The notes beneath the pieces are model-generated. The model did not search any database. It saw only the letters and a list, made by a program, of their open reading frames with translations, and was not told the DNA's origin. Source: an uncultured Flavobacteriaceae bacterium (GTDB taxonomy: Bacteria; Bacteroidota; Bacteroidia; Flavobacteriales; Flavobacteriaceae). Taken from it: a stretch of 64,000 nucleotides of DNA. Location of the stretch: assembly GCA_947500385.1 (NCBI GenBank), contig CANMSA010000013.1, positions 124,001 to 188,000 on the forward strand, given 5' to 3'. The position numbers and the translations under genes are program-made. Below, piece by piece: positions 43,396-51,893 of this stretch. The first letter of the stretch is position 1. Each line of letters begins with the position of its first letter.

Positions 43396-44487
43396 ATGAA
43401 AAACATTACCAGACTAGTTTTAGCCAGTTGTATGCTCTTTTTCTCTTGCGAAACAGAACCCGTAGAAAATTTTGAAACAATGGAAAGTGTGGCGAGCAAA
43501 GGGAAGAAAAAGAAAACCAAAGAAGCCAAGATTCTTCGCGAATGCCAAGTAGTGAACGCAGACCGCTGCGGTTATCCGAATTATGCCGCATCCAGTTTTT
43601 GGTGGCCCAACGAAGGTGAAGGAGGTCCCCAAGGGCTTTTTTCGGTGAACGATATGTACCAGATGACCTATGGGGAATACGATGACGGTAGCATTCAGGT
43701 TAAGGGGCAAACCGAACTTAATGGATGTGTTGTGGACGTAGACCTCTGGTTGATCAATAAAAAAGGATTTGATGAATGGAGCGCCGGTGGAGGTCTTTTT
43801 AAGGATGAACGTGAAAGCAGTAGTTGTTCTGAAGTCAATGCCGATACTTTACACTACTATGTTGTGGATGAAACTAGAAGTACCATGACCGCTTCAGGTT
43901 GTGGTGATAGAGATGGGAGCTATACCATATCGCACAGACCTGCCGATGAAAGGTATGCCTTCCAAGTAGGTCCGGGTGGAGCTTTGTTCGACACGGGCAA
44001 CGATTTTGGAGTTAGTGGCTGGGCCTCCGGGATTGACGTAGCCACAGGCGAATCCCACATTCTTGATTTTAACTTTATCATTGATTGCGACAATGGAGAA
44101 AAATCATGTGAAACCGCTTTCGCAAGAGGTACAGATGGTGCTACCTGTTTCATTGGAAACGGTTTTAATCGTTGGGGGTGGACCATTGGGCCTTTGGCGG
44201 AAGGAGACTACACATACGAAATTTACGCGGGTGCAGGGCAATGTGATATCGATAAAGGGGCCTTGGCAGGAAGTGTGGATATAAGTTATTCCAACGGCAC
44301 CGTGTCGGTAACTTATAACATTGATTCCTCTCTTAATTTGGAAGAAACACATACTTATGCAGGCAGCCAAATGTTCCCAACAGATAAAAAGGGTAAAGCA
44401 ACGGTTGCCCCTGGCCAATATAGCATAGAAGATGATTTATCCGGAGAAATATATGTAATAGCCCATGCAGTGGTCTGCCAGGACTAA
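43396..44487 (+). CDS. Cysteine-rich lipoprotein of unknown function
   Basis: The 363-residue protein has a lipobox (LVLASCMLFFSC, Cys about residue 19), a Lys-rich linker (SKGKKKKTKEAK) and a large secreted region with about a dozen further cysteines (ECQVVNADRCGYP, ASGCGDRDG, IDCDNGEKSC, ATCFIGN, GQCDIDKG, VVCQD). These are likely paired in disulfides, giving a compact beta-rich structure. I do not recognise a domain. A recurrent GF/GW and WTIGPLAEGDYTYEIYAGAG pattern suggests two repeats of a calcium- or carbohydrate-binding-like module, but that is speculative. It sits alone between two terminators and may be an insertion into the dnaN-DUF4870 interval. Confidence 0.65.
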   Translation: MKNITRLVLASCMLFFSCETEPVENFETMESVASKGKKKKTKEAKILRECQVVNADRCGYPNYAASSFWWPNEGEGGPQGLFSVNDMYQMTYGEYDDGSIQVKGQTELNGCVVDVDLWLINKKGFDEWSAGGGLFKDERESSSCSEVNADTLHYYVVDETRSTMTASGCGDRDGSYTISHRPADERYAFQVGPGGALFDTGNDFGVSGWASGIDVATGESHILDFNFIIDCDNGEKSCETAFARGTDGATCFIGNGFNRWGWTIGPLAEGDYTYEIYAGAGQCDIDKGALAGSVDISYSNGTVSVTYNIDSSLNLEETHTYAGSQMFPTDKKGKATVAPGQYSIEDDLSGEIYVIAHAVVCQD

Positions 44488-44520
44488 GATATATTCGTTT
44501 GGATAGTTCCAAATAATTCA

Positions 44521-44558
44521 AAACCGCCTTCAACTTTCGGTCGAAGGCGGTTTTTTTA
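44521..44558 (+). terminator. Intrinsic terminator after the cysteine-rich lipoprotein
   Basis: AAAACCGCCTTC pairs perfectly with GAAGGCGGTTTT (12 bp, 11-base loop) and runs into a T-tract. The A-rich 5' arm may also serve the convergent DUF4870 gene. Confidence 0.92.
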
Positions 44559-44590
44559 TTCATTTTATACCGTACGTACCTACCCTTGGT

Positions 44591-44956
44591 TTATGAAATA
44601 AATCGGATGGTCATAAAGTAACTTGGACTTTCACCGTTGCTTGCTTTTATGGCATTTACAATGGGGAGTACAAAAGCAATAATTCCAATAAAAATTAAAC
44701 TTAAGATACCAAGGCCCATCAATAAAATTGCCGGAATACTCAAAATAGTAAATAACAGCATACTCAGTTGAAAATTCACGATGGCTTTGCCATGTTCGTC
44801 CATTCCTATCACCGAATCTTTTGAAGAAGCCCACAGTATCAGTGGAACGATCAGGCCTCCAAATCCGGTTACATAGGTTAATAATTGTGATAAGTGCGTA
44901 ATGACCAATAGTTGAGGGTCGGTTCGCAGTGCTGATTTTTGATTGATGATTTCCAT
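44591..44956 (-). CDS. DUF4870 family membrane protein
   Basis: The 121-residue protein has the DUF4870 layout: ITHLSQLLTYVTGFGGLIVPLILW, DEHGKAIVNFQLSMLL, a second hydrophobic pair and a C-terminal INAIKASNGESPSYF-type end. Members are small inner-membrane proteins of unknown function. The ATG at 44956 is used; the frame is open to a TTG at 45001. The last 46 bases have a diverged partial copy at 43082. It may be cotranscribed with the Lys-rich protein 73 bases upstream. Confidence 0.88.
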   Translation of the reverse strand: MEIINQKSALRTDPQLLVITHLSQLLTYVTGFGGLIVPLILWASSKDSVIGMDEHGKAIVNFQLSMLLFTILSIPAILLMGLGILSLIFIGIIAFVLPIVNAIKASNGESPSYFMTIRFIS

Positions 44957-45029
44957 TTCTTTTAGGTTTTTCGGGATTACATCTATGTGACGCAATTTCA
45001 ACCCAATTGTTACATCAAACCCACCAAAA

Positions 45030-45485
45030 CTACTGTTTTCGCTCTAGTTTCGCCAGCTTTTCTTTATCCTTGGCAATGTTCACACGCAACTTGTTAATCT
45101 TGTTGTTCATCTCCATTTCCTTTACCGGGGATAGTTTACCTCTACTCTTTCCTTTGGCAACTTTGCTCTGTAATTTGGTTATTTTTATCTCCGACTTATC
45201 AATCGCTTTTCTTCTAGCGTTGATAGCTTTGGCCAGTTTTGCGGCCTTTTTAGCCTCTTTTTCTGCTTTTTTTTGTGCTTTTTGCGCTTTTTTTAGCTCT
45301 TTTTCGTTTTTGGCAATTGCTTTCTGTTTCTTCTTTTCCTCTTTTAACTCCTGCGCATCTTGTTCATACACTTCCTCGACAACGGCCACCGAATCTTTCA
45401 CCTGTTCGGTTTCCTGTGCTCTTGCCATAAAAGTAAAGACAAGAAATAACGCTACTACAGTAATACTTCGTTTCATTATATTCAT
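45030..45485 (-). CDS. Exported lysine/alanine-rich coiled-coil protein
   Basis: The 151-residue protein has a signal peptide (ITVVALFLVFTFMARAQ), an acidic segment (QVKDSVAVVEEVYEQDAQ) and then a long charged helix (KKQKAIAKNEKELKKAQKAQ followed by KKAEKEAKKAAKLAKAI). Lysine and alanine dominate, as in histone H1-like or coiled-coil proteins. It probably forms a periplasmic rod; no catalytic residues are seen. A possible -7 element (CGAAGATA on plus, TATCTTCG on minus) lies at 45508-45515. ATG at 45485 or 45476 is the start. Confidence 0.75.
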   Translation of the reverse strand: MNIMKRSITVVALFLVFTFMARAQETEQVKDSVAVVEEVYEQDAQELKEEKKKQKAIAKNEKELKKAQKAQKKAEKEAKKAAKLAKAINARRKAIDKSEIKITKLQSKVAKGKSRGKLSPVKEMEMNNKINKLRVNIAKDKEKLAKLERKQ

Positions 45486-45600
45486 TATTAATGGTTAATG
45501 TGTAACTCGAAGATATGAAATTATGTAGATTTCACCTCCCTCTATGAAAGGATAGCCATCGGCCAACTTACTTTCTAATTAGCAAGAAGCATACCACCTT

Positions 45601-45633
45601 TTGTGGACCAACGGGGCTTTTTAGCTATTTTTG
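45601..45633 (+). promoter_or_regulatory. Consensus Bacteroidota promoter for mnmE
   Basis: TTG (45601-45603), 22 bases, TATTTTTG (45626-45633), an exact match to TTG-N(17-23)-TAnnTTTG. Transcription would start near 45640, so the leader is about ten bases. Confidence 0.8.
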
Positions 45634-45650
45634 CACACAAATTAAAGCGA

Positions 45651-47039
45651 ATGCTTTCGAACGAACCCATCATTGCATTGGCAACTCCCGCTGGGGCCGG
45701 GGCCATTGCCGTTATTCGCATCTCAGGCAAGGATGTGATTCGGCTGAGCGCACCTTTCTTTCGATCCATTCACGGCAAAGACCTACTACTTCAAAAAACC
45801 CATACGATTCACTTGGGCCATATTGTAGATGGCCATAGGGAGTTGGACGAGGTGCTGCTTTCCATTTTTAAGGGGCCCAACTCCTATACGGGAGAAGATG
45901 TGGTGGAAATCTCATGCCATGGCTCTCGCTACATACAGCAAGAAATCATTCAGTTGTTTCTGAGAAACGGCGTTAGGGCGGCCGATGCGGGGGAATTTAC
46001 CCTACGGGCTTTCTTAAATGGGAAACTCGATCTGAGTCAGGCAGAAGCCGTAGCCGACCTGATAGCTTCTGACACTCGCGCCAGTCATCAAATTGCCATG
46101 CAACAAATGCGGGGTGGTTTTAGCAACGAAATCAAAAAACTACGACAAGAACTGCTGAATTTTGCTTCTTTGATAGAGTTGGAACTCGATTTTTCGGAAG
46201 AAGATGTAGAATTTGCCGATCGCACCCAATTCAAACTGCTGCTAGATAGGATACAGGAGGTATTAAAGCGGCTTATTGATTCATTTGCAGTCGGGAACGT
46301 ATTAAAAAATGGTATTCCAGTGGCCATTGTGGGGGAGCCGAATGTAGGAAAGTCGACCCTATTAAACGCACTCCTAAACGAAGAAAGAGCCTTGGTATCG
46401 GAAATTGCCGGTACAACCAGGGATACCGTTGAAGATGAAATCAGTATCGGAGGGGTTGGTTTTCGGTTTATCGACACGGCCGGTATTCGAGACACCGATG
46501 ATGTAGTGGAAAATATGGGAATTCAACGCACTTATGAAATGGTCGAAAAGGCTCAGATCGTGGTGTATTTGGTCGCAGGACCGCAATTCTTGGCAAACCA
46601 GGCCGCCTTCGTTGCCCAGATCGAAAAAACAAGTACAAAATATCCTGAAAAAGCAGTGCTAACCGTCGTAAACAAAATAGATTTACTTACGCCGGACGAA
46701 CTACAGACAATCCGCACCCAACGGCCCGAAGTGCTTTTGTTATCGGCAAAAGACAGAGCGGGGGTCGATCACTTAACCAACCGTTTTTTAGAACTGGTCA
46801 ATACCGGTGCACTAAACAACAACGAGACGATCGTTACCAATTCAAGACATTATGATGCCCTGTTAAAGGCTTTGGAAGAGATAGACAAGGTACAGGATGG
46901 GCTCGTCCAAGGAATTTCAGGAGATCTACTGGCCATTGATATTCGCCAAGCCCTCTTCCATTTTGGAGAAATCACCGGAGAAATCACCTCTGATGATTTG
47001 TTGGGGAACATCTTTGCGAACTTTTGTATTGGGAAATAA
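45651..47039 (+). CDS. mnmE: tRNA modification GTPase MnmE
   Basis: The 462-residue protein has the N-terminal tetrahydrofolate-binding domain (SNEPIIALATPAGAGAIAVIRISG), the helical domain, a G domain with Walker A IVGEPNVGKSTLLNALL (about 225-233), RDTVEDE and DTAGIRDTDD, and the C-terminal CIGK. With MnmG it makes carboxymethylaminomethyl-uridine at position 34 of tRNAs. I use the ATG at 45651, since the earlier TTG at 45603 lies inside the promoter. Confidence 0.98.
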   Translation: MLSNEPIIALATPAGAGAIAVIRISGKDVIRLSAPFFRSIHGKDLLLQKTHTIHLGHIVDGHRELDEVLLSIFKGPNSYTGEDVVEISCHGSRYIQQEIIQLFLRNGVRAADAGEFTLRAFLNGKLDLSQAEAVADLIASDTRASHQIAMQQMRGGFSNEIKKLRQELLNFASLIELELDFSEEDVEFADRTQFKLLLDRIQEVLKRLIDSFAVGNVLKNGIPVAIVGEPNVGKSTLLNALLNEERALVSEIAGTTRDTVEDEISIGGVGFRFIDTAGIRDTDDVVENMGIQRTYEMVEKAQIVVYLVAGPQFLANQAAFVAQIEKTSTKYPEKAVLTVVNKIDLLTPDELQTIRTQRPEVLLLSAKDRAGVDHLTNRFLELVNTGALNNNETIVTNSRHYDALLKALEEIDKVQDGLVQGISGDLLAIDIRQALFHFGEITGEITSDDLLGNIFANFCIGK

Positions 47040-47184
47040 ATATCAATGTTATTTGGTGCTATTTGGTTTTATCTAACTGTAAGTCAAATTTTTACAGGTA
47101 TTCGTTTGAAAACTAGTGTTTCGCCAACTGAGTTTAGAAATAATCCTAACATTCTATAATTTTGCATAACAAATAGTGATACTG

Positions 47185-47218
47185 AAAACTTATTAAGTAT
47201 TCAGTAATAAGTTTTTTT
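47185..47218 (+). terminator. Intrinsic terminator downstream of mnmE
   Basis: AAAACTTATT pairs with AATAAGTTTT (10 bp, 11-base loop), followed by a T run. It lies 146 bases beyond the mnmE stop, and an exact -7 element (TAATTTTG, 47157-47164) lies just before it. A short separate transcript is therefore also conceivable. Confidence 0.6.
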
Positions 47219-47294
47219 CATCTTTAAGTGGTTTTTGAAATTAACAGGCCTTTTTAACAACGGCCACCAATATCAATCTGGCTACCTTGCATAT

Positions 47295-47696
47295 TCAAGT
47301 TTTCCCAAATACATATTTCCCACCACCCAGAAAAAACAATGCAATCAGGGATACAATGATCAATTGCGGATATTCATAACCACCACCAGCATTATGAAAT
47401 ACCCAACCAAAAGGCATATGATATACTAAAATTCCGATACCTATAGGGAACAATAACAGCACTGCAAGTCGAGTACGGTAGCCTAAAACCAATAAAATAC
47501 CACATAAAATCTCTATAAAACTAGCATAATATGCTGTCCATTCAGGTAATCCCCGTCTTAAAAATCCCTTAACCACAATATTCATTCCTACCACGAATGG
47601 TTTGCCAAATCCATGCATAAAAAACATTGTTCCCAGAAATAATCGAATACTTAGTGCAGCTATATCTGTCTTTGGTTTAAAGTCTAAATATTTCAT
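47295..47696 (-). CDS. DoxX family membrane protein
   Basis: The 133-residue protein has four helices and DoxX motifs: IRLFLGTMFFMHGFGKPFVVG, YASFIEILCGILLVLGYRTRLAVLLLF and the terminal FFLGGGKYVFGK. It is of the same family as the gene at 3187 but a distinct sequence. It is divergent (360 bases) from an outer-membrane-like protein gene followed by an AraC regulator, echoing the DoxX plus barrel pairing at 3187-4466. The surrounding DNA is noticeably AT-rich. Confidence 0.85.
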   Translation of the reverse strand: MKYLDFKPKTDIAALSIRLFLGTMFFMHGFGKPFVVGMNIVVKGFLRRGLPEWTAYYASFIEILCGILLVLGYRTRLAVLLLFPIGIGILVYHMPFGWVFHNAGGGYEYPQLIIVSLIALFFLGGGKYVFGKT

Positions 47697-48056
47697 ATAT
47701 CTATGGTATCTTAGAATTTAGAATGATACTTAACCATAAGTTTTACTATTTTTCGACGATATACGGTGTAAATCTGAATTGTATTATGCATAAGTAATTA
47801 CTGTATACCAAAAAGAGCAAGTTTATGTTTTACAAATATGTTACTACAGAATGTCGTTTACGTATACATTTCCCTGAATTCTGAATAGAGATTACTGCTT
47901 TGTCATGTTTTGTTCGCAAATATCTGTACGATCATATGGCCAAGCGTGTTTGATTTAAAAAGCCAATCCGGGAAATAAATAAGTGAATCAGGGATTCCCA
48001 TAATTCTTAGTCTTTAAGTACAATTAATTTTGTTGGAACACCAAATGCATTATACG
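47697..48056. other. AT-rich divergent intergenic region
   Basis: No gene is visible. TAATTTTG (48025-48032) is an exact -7 element before the OMP gene. The rest holds only AT-rich DNA and short inverted repeats. Confidence 0.5.
48025..48032 (+). promoter_or_regulatory. Consensus -7 promoter element for OMP gene
   Basis: TAATTTTG matches TAnnTTTG, 25 bases before the ATG at 48057. No TTG sits at the ideal -33 distance, so an activator may be needed. Confidence 0.5.
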
Positions 48057-48638
48057 ATGAAGAAAAGACTTATTTTAACGATGCTTACAATATTCACTTT
48101 CACCATTGCGAAATCACAGGATATTGAGAATCGTAAATTTTATTTCGAACTGGAACCTTTACAATTTGTAAGTGGTGGATTCTCGGTGGTTGCACATTAT
48201 GCTGTTAGTGATAGAATTCACATAGGAACCAATGTTTTCGCTCAAACGCTGTCAGAAGGCTTTAACACAATAGCATTTGATTTTGATGACGATGCTCTTG
48301 CCTTAGAGGCCACCCAAAATTTTGGGTTGAATATATCCATAAGATACTTCTTACGTAAGGACAATGAAGGTTGGGTTGCCAGTTTACCAATAGGTTACGA
48401 AACTTGGGATTTTGAGAACAAAACCACTGGGACAATTACCGGAAATTATGATTTTTGGTATATTGGACCAAGAATCGGTTACCTATGGCATCCCTTAAAA
48501 AAGAAAAGACTTTACCTATTGGGTGAAATTGGAGCAATCATTCCATTAGGTATAGAGACTGCAACCCTAGACAATTTACCAATCGAGGCGAATTCATTTA
48601 TACCGCTACCCAGTATTGGTATTGGTATTCGATTCTAA
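48057..48638 (+). CDS. Probable outer-membrane beta-barrel protein
   Basis: The 193-residue protein has a signal peptide (LILTMLTIFTFTIAKSQ), then alternating strands (FYFELEPLQFVSGGFSVVAHYAVSDRIHIGTNVFAQTL, LNISIRYFLR, GYLWHPLKKKRLYLLGEIGA) and a C-terminal aromatic end PSIGIGIRF, as in small outer-membrane barrels. The family is not recognised. The ATG at 48057 is used; a frame open to 48030 would start inside the promoter. It is followed after 9 bases by an AraC gene, probably cotranscribed. Confidence 0.65.
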   Translation: MKKRLILTMLTIFTFTIAKSQDIENRKFYFELEPLQFVSGGFSVVAHYAVSDRIHIGTNVFAQTLSEGFNTIAFDFDDDALALEATQNFGLNISIRYFLRKDNEGWVASLPIGYETWDFENKTTGTITGNYDFWYIGPRIGYLWHPLKKKRLYLLGEIGAIIPLGIETATLDNLPIEANSFIPLPSIGIGIRF

Positions 48639-48647
48639 AGCAGCTGT

Positions 48648-49580
48648 ATGGAAAGTATCACTCATATAGCGACCGTTACCGACCTTTACCATCACTTCAA
48701 CATACCTATGCTACAACATACATTATATGCCTTGGTTAGGATTGAGGATGTTAAGGATAAAGTGAGCCATATACCTATGAACTTTTCCTATGGATTTTAT
48801 GCTTTGGGTCTCAAGAAAGGGCTTACAGGCTATATGAAGTATGGAAGAAGGGCGTACGACTTTAAGAGCGGTGTTTTGGCGTTCACATCCCCCAATCAGA
48901 TACTAAGTTTTGATAACCTTATCTCCGAAAACGCCTCGGGATGGTATTTTTTCTTTCATAAAGAAATACTATCAACCCACATTTTATTTGACAAACTGGG
49001 TGAATACCGGTTTTTTGAGTATGAAACGCACGAGGCCTTACATTTATCAGAAAAAGAAGAAGTTGAAATAAATTCAATATTTGAACGGCTCTTTAGGGAA
49101 TACGAAATGCCTACCGATAATTTTAGCAAACAACTGATAGCTTCGAGCTTAGATGTTCTTCTTTTATATTGCCAACGTTACTACAAAAGGCAATTCATAA
49201 CCAGGGACGAAGTAGATTCATCTTTCCTCACTAGGTTTAACAAGGAGCTATTGGCTGCTTTTGACAGTAATAGATTAGCTGAAAACGGAATTCCCTCGGT
49301 AGTATACCTAGCAGACAAAATGAATGTTTCGCCAAACTACCTAAGTGATCTTTTAAGAACCATAACCGGTTCTAGTACTTTAAATCATATCCATCTTGAA
49401 CTTTTAAGAAGGTCAAAGAATTTAATTATGAATAGCCAGAAAAGAATTTCGCAAATTGCCTATGAACTCGGTTTTGAATACCCACAACATTTTAGTAGTT
49501 TCTTCAAAGATAAAACTGGAATTTCCCCAACACAGTACAGAAATAATCCGCACTATCTAACTCCGGAAAATGAGGAATAA
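48648..49580 (+). CDS. AraC family transcriptional regulator
   Basis: The 310-residue protein has an N-terminal sensor half (YALGLKKGLTGYMKYGRRAYDFKSG, then the cupin-like GWYFFFHKEIL) and a C-terminal AraC domain with VVYLADKMNVSPNYLSDLLRTI and ISQIAYELGFEYPQHFSSFFKDKTGISPTQYR. It belongs to the Bacteroidota AraC group with an AraC_E_bind-like N-terminus. It follows the OMP gene by 9 bases. Confidence 0.92.
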   Translation: MESITHIATVTDLYHHFNIPMLQHTLYALVRIEDVKDKVSHIPMNFSYGFYALGLKKGLTGYMKYGRRAYDFKSGVLAFTSPNQILSFDNLISENASGWYFFFHKEILSTHILFDKLGEYRFFEYETHEALHLSEKEEVEINSIFERLFREYEMPTDNFSKQLIASSLDVLLLYCQRYYKRQFITRDEVDSSFLTRFNKELLAAFDSNRLAENGIPSVVYLADKMNVSPNYLSDLLRTITGSSTLNHIHLELLRRSKNLIMNSQKRISQIAYELGFEYPQHFSSFFKDKTGISPTQYRNNPHYLTPENEE

Positions 49581-50141
49581 GAAGCTTGCTTTCGTACCAC
49601 GGTGAATACTACGTAAATCATTGAAAAGTATACGGAAATCAGTGTTTTGTAATAAGCATCCCCTAAAAATAAGATAGTGAATTAAGTTTTCAAAAAGTTG
49701 AAACACAAGCTACTTCTGTATTTCTTAAAATGTATACTTCATTCACCTATAAAAATCTGGGTTACATACCGAGGGTTGGAAAAAATAGTACTTTCCCGTT
49801 TTTAAAGACAGAAGTTGGTATTGATTATTTCTATGTTAAAGACCTGAATCATAGCTTTGAAGCGGAAAGATGACTATAAAAACTAAGTTAAATGGCGAAA
49901 CCTATAATTCTTCTTGGCACTAACGAATGGAAAACGCATTAGGGTTAGGAGAAAGTGGTTGACACTTTTTTACTGCAGATACTTGGTGAATTTTTAGTGT
50001 AATTTTTAACAGGCCATGGAGACTTTAGAAGTGGTGCACTAGAAAGAACTCCAAGAAGCAAGTCTCTTTACAGAGGAGCTTAAAAGTGTTTTCGATGACC
50101 ATTTCACCTACATTATGCTAGTGTCGCTTAGGCGCGAGCGC
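49581..50141. other. 561-base gene-poor region
   Basis: No convincing gene. A 47-codon frame at 49730-49873 (plus strand) reads MYTSFTYKNLGYIPRVGKNS and on to DYFYVKDLNHSFEAER. It has protein-like composition but no recognisable family and could be a fragment. Base composition here is AT-rich, like the preceding AraC module. Confidence 0.4.
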
Positions 50142-51893
50142 TTACCGTGGTGCTAATTTCGGAGCCAACCATAAATAGCCCATGCCCAATAAAAAAATCA
50201 TATAAAACCAAAACGGCGGTATGGGGCGTAGTACTTTCTTTTGTGGAATCTCCCCCATTTTGGTGTTAAACGCCCTTTTATTCTCGGCAATGGCGGCATG
50301 GGCTCTCATCGACCTCCAATGCGTATTTTTGAAGACATAAAAATTGAAAGTGGCCGTGCTATCATTCGCTATGTTGATTTCGTGCCACCCCCCTTTTCTT
50401 GGATAGGTCACACCACTCCACAATGCTTCCATCTCGATATCTTGTCGTAATGCAATGCGGCCGTTGGGGCCAATTACCCCTGGGCTTTTATCAGAAGTTC
50501 CCAGGTTGAACGCGAACGGTTCATTTTCATATGGTAAAGTAGTAGTAGCCCTAAACTCATAGGCAGCCTGTTTCCTTTTACTTAGCTTGCCAATTATCTC
50601 GGACCAAAATCGGTTGTAGTTTTTCGCGTTCCCGTTTAGTACCTGCTCGTGACTGTTTTGGACGGTTGTGGTTCCTATTCTGCCCAGGCCATTTCTGCGA
50701 TAGGCGGTAACAGGAATATCAGCTGAACGGTGTACTATTTCCAATGCCCTATGGGGCTTAAAGACATAGGGGTACTTTCGATATTGCAATTCGGGTATTT
50801 TATTCAAGCGTACCTGGGTACTTTCTTGTCCCATAAACGCAAAGTTTGAAACCTTCCCAGAACCCCTGAACAGCTCCGTATCGGGCAATATAAAAACTCC
50901 TAGGCCATCTCCCTTCATAGCATCATCAAGTTCCCTCCTCGCTTTTTTACCGAGCCTCCGGTAAGAGTTGGCATCGATGATCACTAAATCCAACGATTGC
51001 GACTGCTTCCGTGAAAAATCGTAAAACGGTCGTCGTGCCGTATTGAAGTACTCGAATTTAAATTTGCCTTTCGTCAATTGGCTCCGTACCGCGACCTCAT
51101 GGCCTTTTTCGGCCAGGTAATTTTTCAAATACTTCGATTCAAAGGTGGGAAAACTATTGATCATTAGTATGCGAAGTGCTTTCTTGGGTACAACTACTAC
51201 GGGCAGGGGTTCTTTCATAAGCATATTTCCTGCGGAGTCTTTTGCCATTAAATGATAAACGTACTTCCCTTTCGCTTTTAACATTGCACTTAAGGCTACC
51301 TCGGCCATGCCCTGGGCTTGCAAGGGTATAGAATCGAGTTTCTTACCACCTGGGTCGGCCAGAATAAGTTGATGTCCTTCGTGGGGATTGTTATACCGCA
51401 CTTTGACCACCATCTCTTCCCCTACAGAATGTAGGTTTCCGTAGTTCACTCCTACTACGCCAACCGGCACTACGGTACCCGAATAAGTGACGGGAATACC
51501 TTCCAATTGCCAAAAATCGAACGTTTGAAGGCCATGCCCGAGAATGAAAACGGTAGAAATAGAATCCAACGCTGCCGTGAATGGCACATTCTCTGTATAT
51601 GCAATGGTCTTGACATTCGCATAGCGCCCTTGTACGCTGTCAAGGTTCTTCTTCGCATAGCCCTCGGTAAGTAGTACTCCGATGCGCATCCCCCCATAAT
51701 CCAAGACCATTGGCTGCAATACAAGCATCGCTAAGGCACCTATAGCAAGCAATGCGATGACAGCGTTTAAAAAAAAAGTTTTACGTATCGGCTGGTTCCA
51801 TTCTTTCCAAAGGAATGCAACCCAAAGCAAAAGACCTATGGAAACAGCGGGCCAAAGAACCACAGGGTTGAAAAATTGAATGGAATCACTCAT
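50142..51893 (-). CDS. Membrane protein of the MoxR-DUF58-DUF4175 cluster
   Basis: The 583-residue protein has two or three N-terminal helices (VLWPAVSIGLLLWVAFLW, FFLNAVIALLAIGALAML) and one C-terminal helix (IPPFWFYMIFLLGMGYLWL). Between them is a large extracytoplasmic part with YGNLHSVGEEMVVKVRYNN and a central ALRILMINSFPTFESKYLKNYLAEKGHEV, resembling a Rossmann-like GATase1/von Willebrand-like element of BatA/BatB relatives. It is the last gene of a conserved Bacteroidota cluster, and the start overlaps the DUF4175 gene by eight bases. The function is unknown; it probably assists the MoxR system at the membrane. Confidence 0.75.
   Translation of the reverse strand: MSDSIQFFNPVVLWPAVSIGLLLWVAFLWKEWNQPIRKTFFLNAVIALLAIGALAMLVLQPMVLDYGGMRIGVLLTEGYAKKNLDSVQGRYANVKTIAYTENVPFTAALDSISTVFILGHGLQTFDFWQLEGIPVTYSGTVVPVGVVGVNYGNLHSVGEEMVVKVRYNNPHEGHQLILADPGGKKLDSIPLQAQGMAEVALSAMLKAKGKYVYHLMAKDSAGNMLMKEPLPVVVVPKKALRILMINSFPTFESKYLKNYLAEKGHEVAVRSQLTKGKFKFEYFNTARRPFYDFSRKQSQSLDLVIIDANSYRRLGKKARRELDDAMKGDGLGVFILPDTELFRGSGKVSNFAFMGQESTQVRLNKIPELQYRKYPYVFKPHRALEIVHRSADIPVTAYRRNGLGRIGTTTVQNSHEQVLNGNAKNYNRFWSEIIGKLSKRKQAAYEFRATTTLPYENEPFAFNLGTSDKSPGVIGPNGRIALRQDIEMEALWSGVTYPRKGGWHEINIANDSTATFNFYVFKNTHWRSMRAHAAIAENKRAFNTKMGEIPQKKVLRPIPPFWFYMIFLLGMGYLWLAPKLAPR

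Noticed and set aside
49730-49873. 47-codon plus frame as a real gene
   Set aside because: Protein-like composition but no family, no start context and isolated in AT-rich DNA; kept only as a possible fragment.
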